Source of the DNA: Syntrophales bacterium
GTDB taxonomy: Bacteria; Desulfobacterota; Syntrophia; Syntrophales; CG2-30-49-12
NCBI GenBank assembly: GCA_030018935.1
Contig: JASEGZ010000020.1
Location: 1 to 34,601 of the forward strand
Length of the DNA: 34,601 nucleotides
Direction of reading: 5' to 3'
Each line of letters opens with the position of its first letter. The stretch's first letter is position 1. Shown here piece by piece: positions 1 to 7,658 of this stretch. Both the position numbers and the translations under genes were made by a program. The notes beneath the pieces were generated by a model, which was given only the letters and a program-made list of their open reading frames with translations, did not search any database and was not told where the DNA came from.

Positions 1-62
1 AAAAAAAGGGCCCCTTTGAAGAACAGAAAAAGCGGACAATTCATTTGCTACAAAACCGGACA
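1..62. mobile_element. Probable insertion-sequence end (left boundary)
   Basis: Two copies of a CGGACA motif lie 24 bp apart (32-38 and 56-62), separated by TGCTACAAAA at 46-55. The same arrangement occurs in reverse complement at the far right of the window (34571-34601). Repeated short motifs at a terminus, ending in 5'-TGTCCGG when read inward, resemble IS21-type multi-repeat ends. The family assignment is a guess because no transposase is in view. The element body would lie to the left of position 1. The outer tip is probably at 62, since the motif beginning TGTCCGG would start there on the minus strand. Confidence 0.55.
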
Positions 63-94
63 ATTCTATTTACTCTTGACAGGAGGATTTTGGA

Positions 95-883
95 ATGACA
101 TACAACACTCTAAAGGTTGATAAGAAAAATGGTATTCTAATTATCAAGATAAACCGACCGCAAGTTCTTAATGCCTTGGATTCCGAAGCCTTTGATGAAT
201 TAGAAAAATGTTTTGATTTTGCAAAGAACGACCTGAATACTAAGGTTATAGTTTTAACAGGGGAGGGTAAAGTCTTTAGCTCAGGTGGAGATATGTCCCT
301 TTTGAAATTGATCTCCGAGTCAACTCCTAATGAAATTCGCTCTATAGTATATAGAGTCCAAAGGCAAATGGGTAAAATGGTAGAAATTGAAAAGCCCGTG
401 ATTGTTGCCATCAACGGAGCTGCAATTGGAGTAGGGCTCGGCGTAGCACTTCTGGGAGATATTAGAATTGCTGCTGAAAATGCTGTTCTGGCTACAGAAT
501 TTGTCAAAGTAGGTATAATACCTGAAACAGGTGTCACCTATACGCTGGCAAGGATAATTGGCTACTCAAAAGCCCTCGAGTTAGTTTTAACCGCGCGGCG
601 AATCAGTGGAAAAGAAGCAGCGGAGATCGGCCTTGTAAATAAAGCTGTCCCCCTGGAAGAACTAGAAAAAACTACCATGGAACTGGCTTCAGAGTTAAGT
701 AGTTTACCTGCCATTTCCTTAGGTTTAACCAAAAGAGCAATGAGAATGGGGTTAATGGGAACCCTGGAAGCAGCTTTTGAAAATGAGGCTACATTTAATT
801 CAATCTGTTATGCCACTGAAGATCACAAAGAGGCAATAAAAGCTTTTAAGGAAAAAAGGGCTCCCAAATTTATGGGCAAATAG
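95..883 (+). CDS. Enoyl-CoA hydratase/isomerase (crotonase) family protein
   Basis: A full-length crotonase of 262 residues, predicted to be cytosolic and to act on an acyl-CoA thioester. The oxyanion-hole segments are visible as SSGGDM (62-67) and NGAAIGVGLG (107-116). Of the two glutamates of classical hydratases, the first (after GGGC in rat ECH) is Val117 here, whereas the second position is kept as Glu135. A further acid, Glu144 in IIPETG, sits where PaaG-type isomerases carry their catalytic Asp. Double-bond isomerisation is therefore at least as likely as hydration. The start is well supported by AGGAGG at 81-86, 8 bases before ATG. The gene begins only about 30 bp from the putative IS end, is transcribed opposite to its neighbours, and is visibly AT-richer than the rest of the window, which suggests separate ancestry. 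The substrate is unknown. Confidence 0.9.
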   Translation: MTYNTLKVDKKNGILIIKINRPQVLNALDSEAFDELEKCFDFAKNDLNTKVIVLTGEGKVFSSGGDMSLLKLISESTPNEIRSIVYRVQRQMGKMVEIEKPVIVAINGAAIGVGLGVALLGDIRIAAENAVLATEFVKVGIIPETGVTYTLARIIGYSKALELVLTARRISGKEAAEIGLVNKAVPLEELEKTTMELASELSSLPAISLGLTKRAMRMGLMGTLEAAFENEATFNSICYATEDHKEAIKAFKEKRAPKFMGK

Positions 884-918
884 TACTACAGTGTTTTTGT
901 TTTGACCTGTCTTACTAA

Positions 919-953
919 TCGCTGATCGCTGATCGCTGACGGCTGAACGCTTA
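919..953. repeat. Heptamer repeat tract (CTGA type)
   Basis: Five 7-bp units run in register: TCGCTGA three times (919-939), then CGGCTGA and ACGCTTA. The tract fills the gap between two convergent genes. The last 20 bases (935-954) match the right arm of the element at 6482-6501 with one mismatch, so this is a dispersed repeat and not local slippage only. Confidence 0.75.
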
Positions 954-961
954 CATAACCT

Positions 962-2176
962 TTAAGGAAGACCATAAATGGCCACCGCGCACATGAACTT
1001 TCCCGGCAGACCAGCCTGATTATGAACCAGCCCCATCCGGGGATTTTTCAACCGGCGTGTCTTATCCTCTGCTCTTCCCAGGAGCTGCTGGTATATCTCG
1101 AAGGCCTCTCTGCAACCGCTGGCGCCGATGGGATGCCCAAAGGCTTTCAACCCTCCGCTGAGATTGACAGGTATCTCCCCCTTCTGGGTCCAGGCCCCGG
1201 ACTCTATATCCGCTCTCGCTTTTCCCCTCTCGCAGAGCCCCATAGACTCCACGGCAATAACTTCGGAGATGGAGAAACAGTCATGGCACTCTACAAGGTC
1301 GAGCTCTTTCCGGGGATTCGTTATTCCTGCCATGGCGTATGCCTGTTTACTGGCGTGTACCGTCTCATCCCAGATGGTAAAGTCATAATCTGTCCTGATG
1401 CTTCCCTGTCCCGGCCCTACGGAAAGACCCAATCCCTTGATAAGGACATAGTCGTCTTTGAATTTTTTTGCATCCTCTGCACGGCACAGGATAGCCGCCG
1501 CCGCGCCGTCGGTTACGCCGCAGCAATCGAATAAACCGAGGGGCCACGCAATTACGGGCGCGTTTATCACCTGCTCCTCGGTGATCACATTGCGGAGATG
1601 CGCCCGGGGATTTCGGGAGGCGTTGTAGTGACTCTTTACCGAGACCTTGGCCAGCATCCTCTTTCCCTCCTCCGGGGTCAGTCCATACTTCTTGAAATAT
1701 CTCGTGGCGGCAAGGGCATACATGCCGGGTGCGGTTATACCCCCTTCAAATACGGGGTGCGGAGGTATAGCCAGCTCGCCAAGTCCGCCGAAACCGGTAT
1801 CCTTCAGCTTTTCAACACCTACGACAAGAACGATGTCGTAGACCTTGGCCGCTACGGCAAAAGCGGCATTTCTCAGGGCATCCGTCCCGGTAGCGCATCC
1901 GTTTTCCACATGGGTGACGGGCTTGTATTGGAGCTTCAAGGGCATCGAGATCGCCGCCCCGGTGATCCCTGTGGACGTCATCCCGGTTCCCGTACCGTGA
2001 AATCCTATTGTGCCCACCCATGCGGCATCAATATCTTTCATCTCGATCCCGGCATCCGCCAATGCATCATAGGTGGCATCCACCACCATATCCTCACTCC
2101 CCATGTCCCAGTTCTCACCGAATTTGGAACAACCCATACCAATAATTGCAACCTTGTCTTTAAAGCTTTCTGCCAT
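962..2176 (-). CDS. SCP2-type thiolase (acetyl-CoA acetyltransferase family)
   Basis: A 404-residue thiolase-fold protein of the lipid-transfer (SCP-x) branch. The nucleophile is Cys94 in ENGCATGTD. ECHDCFS (296-302) supplies His298 of the SCP2 signature, and FGHPIGASG (346-354) supplies His348. The second catalytic cysteine of biosynthetic thiolases (CxGGG) is replaced by His385 in VHNQAG, as usual for this branch. The start is fixed by AGGAGG a few bases upstream. It lies 13 bp downstream of the HMG-CoA-synthase-like/DUF35 gene and is surely co-transcribed with it. In archaea and in the benzylsuccinate pathway (BbsA/BbsB), such thiolases work in complex with a DUF35 zinc-ribbon protein. By analogy this pair would cleave or condense a 3-oxoacyl-CoA. 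The actual substrate cannot be read from the sequence. Confidence 0.88.
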   Translation of the reverse strand: MAESFKDKVAIIGMGCSKFGENWDMGSEDMVVDATYDALADAGIEMKDIDAAWVGTIGFHGTGTGMTSTGITGAAISMPLKLQYKPVTHVENGCATGTDALRNAAFAVAAKVYDIVLVVGVEKLKDTGFGGLGELAIPPHPVFEGGITAPGMYALAATRYFKKYGLTPEEGKRMLAKVSVKSHYNASRNPRAHLRNVITEEQVINAPVIAWPLGLFDCCGVTDGAAAAILCRAEDAKKFKDDYVLIKGLGLSVGPGQGSIRTDYDFTIWDETVHASKQAYAMAGITNPRKELDLVECHDCFSISEVIAVESMGLCERGKARADIESGAWTQKGEIPVNLSGGLKAFGHPIGASGCREAFEIYQQLLGRAEDKTRRLKNPRMGLVHNQAGLPGKFMCAVAIYGLP

Positions 2177-2189
2177 CTTCCATCCCTCC

Positions 2190-3611
2190 TTATGCTCTTG
2201 CCGGCCGGCATTTCCAGAAATAGTTGTGAATACCCTGCGCCTCGTGAACCCTTCTAAAGGTAAATTCCACCGGCATATCAGGACTGATCTTTTCCGTGTC
2301 CCGATCCGTCAAAACAGTGGAAAATCTTCCTCCTCCGACGATGTTCACGATGGCAATGACGGTGGGTTTATCTACAGATGTGGCCAGATTATCCATACTG
2401 TAAGTAAAGAGCGTCCCCTTTTTGTCCGACAGTCTTACCTCATCAAAGTCATCCTTGGCCTGACACCACGTACAGACCCTCTGCATAGGGAATTGTATGG
2501 TTCCGCACTGCCGGCACTTATGCCCGTGACAACTTAAGAGCCAGCTCCTATCCCTCCATGACATGGTCAGGGCTCCGAACCTTTCAGGCTCCCGCTGCCT
2601 GCCCCAATCAAGAATGTTCCGGAAATGTAAATACTTCCCATAAGAGGACAGTTCCATCCGTGATGCAAGGTTCTTCTTTATCCCCCGCCTGTCCCTGATC
2701 TTCTCTATCTGGTCGCATACCTTCAGGATGAAGGCATCCGCCCCGTCGCCGTAATTGGCAAAGAGTATCTTGTCCCCCGGCTTGGCCTCTTCCAGGGCGG
2801 CGACCAACATCATCATGGCCTGAGCCGATCCCGTATGCCCCACCGTGGAAAGAAGAGAGTCCTGCAACTGGGTGGCGGGATCGAAACCAAGCTTCTTCGC
2901 AATTTCAAGGTGCCTCCTCTGATCAAAGGCATAGAACACGACTTTGCTGAAGTCCTTCGGAGTAACTTTATACTTTTTGAAGATGATAGAGATTATCTCT
3001 TCAAGATGGGCCAGGTAACCTTTGGTAACGATAAATCTCTCCTCCCATGCCTGGACGTACCTGTCCTCCTCCCTCTTCCAGATATCCATGAATTCACTCG
3101 AGATACTGGCGCTTCCTTCAATTTCCACGGCGAGATCGGAATCTCCTATCAGAAAGGCCGCCGACCCATCGCCGAAAAGCCTCTCGAATTGAGAATCCGG
3201 GGCGGGCACACGACAATCGGCTGCGGCAACCAAGAACCTTTTTGCCGATCCAGCCTTAACCGCATCTATCGCGGCTTTCAAAGCGTTTGTCCCCCCCCTT
3301 ACCGAATTGGCAAAATCTGCTGTCGTGATGTCCCTCCTGAGATCAATTACCTTGGCGATGATGCTTGCGTTTTGCTTCTCCCGGTAAGCCGGGGTGGTGG
3401 TCGCAAAATAAAGGCCGTCAATCGTTGACCTGTCCAGGCCGTTGAGGCAATCAACGGAAGATTCCGTGGCCATGGTAAGAGAGTCTTCATCCCAATTGGC
3501 CACCGCCTTTTCCCCCTTCCCCGCAGGACTGCCCCAGGTCCGGGCCAATGTCTGCATATTCATCCGGTACATGGGAATGTATGCCCCATAAGAAGTTATA
3601 CCTACTGCCAT
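2190..3611 (-). CDS. HMG-CoA-synthase-like protein fused to DUF35 zinc-ribbon/OB-fold domain
   Basis: 473 residues with two parts. Residues 1 to about 310 have the thiolase-like fold of HMG-CoA synthase/KAS III. Residues about 340-473 form a DUF35 acyl-CoA-associated domain with a zinc ribbon, CRQC (366-369) and CTWC (380-383), followed by an OB fold. Where archaeal HMG-CoA synthases carry the acyl-accepting cysteine (FACKAGT-like), this protein reads FANSVRGGT (100-108), so N102 or S103 replaces it. A His in TVGHTGS (H259) is present. The nucleophile appears to be missing, so normal HMG-CoA synthesis is doubtful. A decarboxylating, scaffolding or substrate-channelling role with the downstream thiolase is possible. 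The start is well supported by GGGAGG 7 bases before ATG. It is encoded 13 bp upstream of the thiolase gene and 33 bp downstream of rarA. Confidence 0.85.
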   Translation of the reverse strand: MAVGITSYGAYIPMYRMNMQTLARTWGSPAGKGEKAVANWDEDSLTMATESSVDCLNGLDRSTIDGLYFATTTPAYREKQNASIIAKVIDLRRDITTADFANSVRGGTNALKAAIDAVKAGSAKRFLVAAADCRVPAPDSQFERLFGDGSAAFLIGDSDLAVEIEGSASISSEFMDIWKREEDRYVQAWEERFIVTKGYLAHLEEIISIIFKKYKVTPKDFSKVVFYAFDQRRHLEIAKKLGFDPATQLQDSLLSTVGHTGSAQAMMMLVAALEEAKPGDKILFANYGDGADAFILKVCDQIEKIRDRRGIKKNLASRMELSSYGKYLHFRNILDWGRQREPERFGALTMSWRDRSWLLSCHGHKCRQCGTIQFPMQRVCTWCQAKDDFDEVRLSDKKGTLFTYSMDNLATSVDKPTVIAIVNIVGGGRFSTVLTDRDTEKISPDMPVEFTFRRVHEAQGIHNYFWKCRPARA

Positions 3612-3644
3612 TTGTTTCCCTCCCTTCTGTTTATTAACCTGCGT

Positions 3645-5045
3645 TCACTCCTCCTTAATTCGTGGAGGTCGCATGACCTCCCCTTTCTTTTTTCTTGTTG
3701 CCTCTCGAACCCTTCGCCACTGTTCAATCCTTTCTCTGATTGTCTTCTCGTATCCCCTATCCGTTGGGATATAAAAGGCAAGTCCCCTCCTCTCAAGTCT
3801 CTCCGGCAGATATTCCTGAGGGACATAGCCATCTTCAAAGTCATGGGCATACCTGTAACCTCTGCCATAACCGAGATCCTTCATCAATCGTGTGGGTGCA
3901 TTTCTGATGTGCAGGGGAGCAGGAAGCGCTCCGGTTTCCCTTATCGTTTCCTTTACCTTGCCATAGCCGACATACAGAGCATTGCTCTTGGGCGCCGTGG
4001 CAAGATAAACAGCGGCCTGGGCCAGGGCCAGCTCACCTTCGGGAAGACCGATGAACTGAAAGGCCTGCATGGCGGAAAGAGCTACGTTAAGCGCCCCCGG
4101 GGCGGCATTGCCGACATCTTCCGAGGCAAATCTTACCATGCGGCGGGCGATGTAAAGGGGATCTTCACCGGCCATGAGCATGCGCCCCAGCCAGTAAAGG
4201 GCTGCATCGTGGTCACTCCCCCGCAGGCTTTTGTGAAAAGCAGATATCAGGTTGTAGTGTTCCTCTCCCTTCTTATCGTATTGCAAGGCTTTCTTCTGCA
4301 GGGCCATTTTTACCGCGGCAGAGGTAATTTTTCTTCCCTTTCCTTCCTCTATCTGCAGAAGAGAGACAGCCGCTTCAAGATTGTTCAGGGCGACACGGGC
4401 ATCTCCATCGGCAGACCAGACGATATACGCCAGGGCCTCCGACTCAATTTCCAGAGAGAGGGTCCCAAAACCCCTTTCCCGATCATTGATGGCCCTGTTT
4501 ACGATACATGAGAGTTCCTCGTCGGAGAAAGGCTTCAGGACCATGACCCGCGACCGGGAAAGAAGGGGTGCAATGACCTCAAAAGAAGGATTCTCCGTCG
4601 TTGCGCCAATCAGGGTGACGAGACCACTTTCCACATGGGGCAAGAAGGCATCCTGCTGGGCCTTGTTAAACCGGTGAATCTCATCAACGAAGAGAACAGT
4701 CTTTTTTTGATGATCTCGCCACTGTCTGCCTGCCTCATCAATAACTATCCTAATCTCCTTTACGCCGGAAAGGACAGCCGAAAAGCTTGTAAAATAAGAT
4801 TTTGTTTCATGAGCAATGACACGGGCCAGGGTGGTCTTACCGGAACCAGGCGGCCCCCAAAAAATCATGGAAAACAGGTGATCCTCTTCTATGGCGCGAC
4901 GGAGCAAACTATTTTTAGCTAAAAGATGAGACTGCCCCACATAGTCCTCAAGTGCGCGGGGCCTCATCCTGTCCGCCAGGGGACGGCTATCTATCCTCTT
5001 TTCCTGCTGGTCAAAAAGGTCCTTCATCGGCTCATTCACGGCCAC
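3645..5045 (-). CDS. rarA: Replication-associated recombination protein RarA (MgsA), AAA+ ATPase
   Basis: A clamp-loader-related AAA+ ATPase that acts at stalled replication forks. Visible motifs are Walker A GPPGSGKT (64-71), Walker B LFVDEIHR (118-125) and the sensor region GATTENPSF (147-155). The RarA tetramerisation and clamp-loader-like C-terminal domains follow, giving a normal family length of about 460. The listed start is GTG at 5045. Family members usually begin close to an M..LFD motif, which would put the start at the ATG ending at 5027. Neither has a convincing ribosome-binding site at good spacing, so the N-terminus is uncertain by six residues. The gene lies upstream of and close to the thiolase pair on the same strand, which probably reflects packing and not shared function. 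Confidence 0.93.
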   Translation of the reverse strand: MAVNEPMKDLFDQQEKRIDSRPLADRMRPRALEDYVGQSHLLAKNSLLRRAIEEDHLFSMIFWGPPGSGKTTLARVIAHETKSYFTSFSAVLSGVKEIRIVIDEAGRQWRDHQKKTVLFVDEIHRFNKAQQDAFLPHVESGLVTLIGATTENPSFEVIAPLLSRSRVMVLKPFSDEELSCIVNRAINDRERGFGTLSLEIESEALAYIVWSADGDARVALNNLEAAVSLLQIEEGKGRKITSAAVKMALQKKALQYDKKGEEHYNLISAFHKSLRGSDHDAALYWLGRMLMAGEDPLYIARRMVRFASEDVGNAAPGALNVALSAMQAFQFIGLPEGELALAQAAVYLATAPKSNALYVGYGKVKETIRETGALPAPLHIRNAPTRLMKDLGYGRGYRYAHDFEDGYVPQEYLPERLERRGLAFYIPTDRGYEKTIRERIEQWRRVREATRKKKGEVMRPPRIKEE

Positions 5046-5102
5046 GACGGAGCGTGGCCCTCCACCAAATCGGTAATTTATACTTTTTACTGGTGGCGAA
5101 CT

Positions 5103-6314
5103 TTACGTTTCGGGAATTCCCAGCTTAGCCAATAACCCTTTATGCCTTCGATACCACAGGTTTGGTATAAGCCTGTACAGGGCCCTCGATACAGGCCCAA
5201 TGTACTCACTCTTTCTTCTATCGAACTGGCAGGCCTGAATGACCTGTTCCTTAATCTCTTTTTTATTGCCCCCTTCGTTAAATATCTTATAGGCGCAATG
5301 AAACAAGGGACTGTACATATTCTTTTTTTCCAGGTATTTGTGGACATTCCTGATGGTGTAGGGACCTTCCGGTGTCCCGTCTATTCTCTCCAGCACCTTG
5401 ATGTTCGTTTCTATGGGATTACCGGTGAATAGTTCATAGAACAATTTGCCGTACCGGTAATTCTTGCTTGCCTCGGAAGAAACGGTTACGTACATATCTC
5501 CCACGCCTGCTTGGCTGTGAAAGGCTTGAAAACTACCACCTAACAATTTTGATAGGGACCTTATTTCAACACCAGATCTCGCAAATATGGTCCCGGGAAG
5601 GGAATCACCGAGGTCTAAAGAATCCGTGACTCCCTTGATGTTTGCCACAATATTCTTGAGAGAACCGCATGCCTCTACTCCAACGATATCAAAATTATAA
5701 TAGGAATACAATTCCCTCCTGTTGAATCTCATGAGATCCTCTCTGATAATCTTTGATATACGCTTTCCCCCGGCAATGGTGACACACACCGGATTTCCCA
5801 GTGCGATATCTATATCAAAGAATGGTCCCCCGATACAAACCACCTGATACTTATACTTCAGATTGTACAGATAATTGTTAATCAACTGGGATGGCGTAAT
5901 CAGTTCTTTTGTAATTTCATCAGAAGTAAGACCTTTGATCGGGGAGATGAAACAGGTATCTCCGGCTTTCTTGTCAATCAATGGTTTCAGGTAGTTCAAT
6001 AGCTCGGGAAGCCGGTCCATGGTGATGGAAAGAAAAATAAAATCGTTATCCTCCACCGCCCGTTCCAGATCATTCGTCGCATATACCCTCGATGACAATC
6101 TGGGAACCTTATCTATACCTCCCAATCTCTTAGCGAGATCCTGGGTCAGGTGTTTCGGGTTCAGGCGCTCTCTATTAATAGCCCGGCATACATCTGCATC
6201 GTGATAATAGAGGGTTACTCTCTTATTATCCCTGCCAAACTTGTAGGCAAAAGACGTTCCGAGTCTGCCAGGTCCAATAATTGCGATTCTACTTGTATCC
6301 AGATTGGTTATCAT
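5103..6314 (-). CDS. NAD(P)H-dependent glycerol-3-phosphate dehydrogenase-like protein
   Basis: 403 residues with the GpsA architecture. A Rossmann motif GPGRLG (14-19) is followed by the substrate-binding IKGLT (126-130, Lys127) and the C-terminal catalytic helix signature GVEACGSLKNI with Lys220, equivalent to the GALKN lysine of GpsA. Genuine GpsA is about 330 residues. The extra length here is mostly a basic C-terminal tail (about 340-403) with several Arg/Lys/Tyr residues and a final helix-like segment. It may therefore be a divergent GpsA or a paralogue acting on a related hydroxy-phosphate. No strong ribosome-binding site precedes the ATG. It stands between rarA and the ABC transporter with a repeat element upstream, so it is probably its own transcription unit. 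Confidence 0.82.
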   Translation of the reverse strand: MITNLDTSRIAIIGPGRLGTSFAYKFGRDNKRVTLYYHDADVCRAINRERLNPKHLTQDLAKRLGGIDKVPRLSSRVYATNDLERAVEDNDFIFLSITMDRLPELLNYLKPLIDKKAGDTCFISPIKGLTSDEITKELITPSQLINNYLYNLKYKYQVVCIGGPFFDIDIALGNPVCVTIAGGKRISKIIREDLMRFNRRELYSYYNFDIVGVEACGSLKNIVANIKGVTDSLDLGDSLPGTIFARSGVEIRSLSKLLGGSFQAFHSQAGVGDMYVTVSSEASKNYRYGKLFYELFTGNPIETNIKVLERIDGTPEGPYTIRNVHKYLEKKNMYSPLFHCAYKIFNEGGNKKEIKEQVIQACQFDRRKSEYIGPVSRALYRLIPNLWYRRHKGLLAKLGIPET

Positions 6315-6358
6315 TGTTTATCAAATATGAACGTCTTTACTGACTTTAACTGCACTTT

Positions 6359-6511
6359 AAAAATACGTCGGCGTTTAGCTATCAGCCGTCAGCTTTCAGT
6401 AAAAAAACAGGGGATTAGACAAAACACCTTCTCATTGTTAAAGCAATGTTTTATGGATAATTCATTACTTTTCTTTATCTTGCTGACGGCTGAATGCTTA
6501 CAAAAATACGT
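6359..6511. repeat. MITE-like element with inverted heptamer arms and 10-bp flanking direct repeat
   Basis: The 10-mer AAAAATACGT occurs in the same orientation at 6359-6368 and 6502-6511. Just inside it are inverted arms, TAGCTATCAGCCGTCAGC at 6376-6393 and GCTGACGGCTGAATGCTTA at 6482-6500, made of CTGANNG heptamers. About 90 bp of unremarkable AT-rich sequence lies between them and no gene is visible. The layout (direct repeat, inverted repeat, core) is that of a small non-autonomous element with a target duplication, although chance similarity in AT-rich flanks is possible. It occupies most of the 243-bp gap upstream of the dehydrogenase gene. Confidence 0.5.
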
Positions 6512-6557
6512 TGTCATTATAGGTAAAAAACCCTCCCTGTCAAACAGTATAAAGGTC

Positions 6558-7658
6558 TTATTTTTCCTGCCGGATCACGTGAACGGCCGTTGCCTTAAAG
6601 GATACGGTTGCGGCCTTTCCCGCCTGGAGAGACAAATTTTCCCCGGATTGATGGGCAACAAAGGCAACAACCACAAAACCGCAGTAGAGGTACACCTTAC
6701 AAAAGAGTCCCAGAGGTATGATTTTTAAAATCTTTCCCGAAAGAACATTTCCCATACCTGGCTCTCCCCTGACAGAATTGGTCGAAAGTGTTATATGTTC
6801 GGGGCGGATACCACAGACCACCTTTTCCCCCGGAGTCGCAACACCTGCGACCTGGACATGATGACCGGAAATGGAAACAGTAAAAGCCCCCTCCCCCTCG
6901 CCGGCTTCTATCACACTACCCGTCATGAGAGTCTCCATGCCGACAAATGAGGCCACAAACAGATCCACCGGATGATCCATTACCTCTGCCGGAGGACCGA
7001 TCTGAACAATTTTCCCTTTATTCATCACCGCAAGCCTATCCGAGAACCTCAATGCTTCCTGCAAGTCATGGGTTGCCAGTATCGCTGTTGTCTGCGTTTC
7101 ACGGAGAATCCCTTCCAGATCTTCAATCAGTGATTCCCGGCTGGGAGGATCGAGGGAGACAAAGGGTTCATCAAGGAAGACAATCTCCGGGCGTGTGGCA
7201 AAGGCTCTGGCAAGACTCGTCCGCTGTGCCTCTCCTCCGGAGAGCTTACGAGCGGAGCGACGGCTGAGATGACTGATACCAAATCGTTCCAGACATTCCA
7301 TCACCCGGCGCTGGATTTCCCCTTTTCCCATCCCGCGAATCTTCAAACCCGAGGCGACATTGTCAAAAACCGTGGCATTAAAGAGGAGTGGCTCCTGGAA
7401 GACCATGGCGAGCTTTCTCCGATATGCAAATACAGCCTGATGTGTATCCACCCTTTGTCCCTTGAAGATGATGGTCCCCCGGAATGGCTTTAACAAACAG
7501 GCCAGGGTAAGCAGGACGGTGGATTTTCCTGTACCATTCGGTCCGATGAGGGTAAGGATTTCTCTTTCCCTGATAAAAAGGGAGGAGATGTCCAGAACTG
7601 TAACTCCCCCCCTTTTTACCAGCAGGTTTTCTACCTCCAATACTGGCGTTGCATTCAT
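6558..7658 (-). CDS. tupC: ABC transporter ATP-binding protein, tungstate/molybdate type
   Basis: 366 residues and cytosolic. It energises uptake through the permease encoded immediately upstream. Motifs are Walker A GPNGTGKST (39-47), the ABC signature LSGGEAQR (139-146), Walker B IVFLDEP (159-165) and the switch His in ATHD. The region beyond about residue 235 has two small beta-rich TOBE/MOP-like segments, typical of ATPases for molybdate, tungstate, sulfate or other oxyanions. The start codon overlaps the permease stop by 4 bp (ATGA at 7655-7658), indicating translational coupling. The pairing with a short ~230-residue TupB-like permease favours tungstate. ModC or WtpC-type molybdate use cannot be excluded. 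Confidence 0.85.
   Translation of the reverse strand: MNATPVLEVENLLVKRGGVTVLDISSLFIREREILTLIGPNGTGKSTVLLTLACLLKPFRGTIIFKGQRVDTHQAVFAYRRKLAMVFQEPLLFNATVFDNVASGLKIRGMGKGEIQRRVMECLERFGISHLSRRSARKLSGGEAQRTSLARAFATRPEIVFLDEPFVSLDPPSRESLIEDLEGILRETQTTAILATHDLQEALRFSDRLAVMNKGKIVQIGPPAEVMDHPVDLFVASFVGMETLMTGSVIEAGEGEGAFTVSISGHHVQVAGVATPGEKVVCGIRPEHITLSTNSVRGEPGMGNVLSGKILKIIPLGLFCKVYLYCGFVVVAFVAHQSGENLSLQAGKAATVSFKATAVHVIRQEK

Noticed and set aside
45-72. Outward promoter in the IS end driving the crotonase
   Set aside because: TTGCTA and TATTTA are at plausible spacing, but the -10 box is too weak to claim.
1598-2257. Plus-strand open frame of 219 codons
   Set aside because: It is antisense to the thiolase gene, its residue composition looks random, and no initiation signal is seen.
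6150-6728. 192-codon plus-strand frame
   Set aside because: It crosses two genes on the opposite strand and the repeat element, so it is most likely fortuitous.
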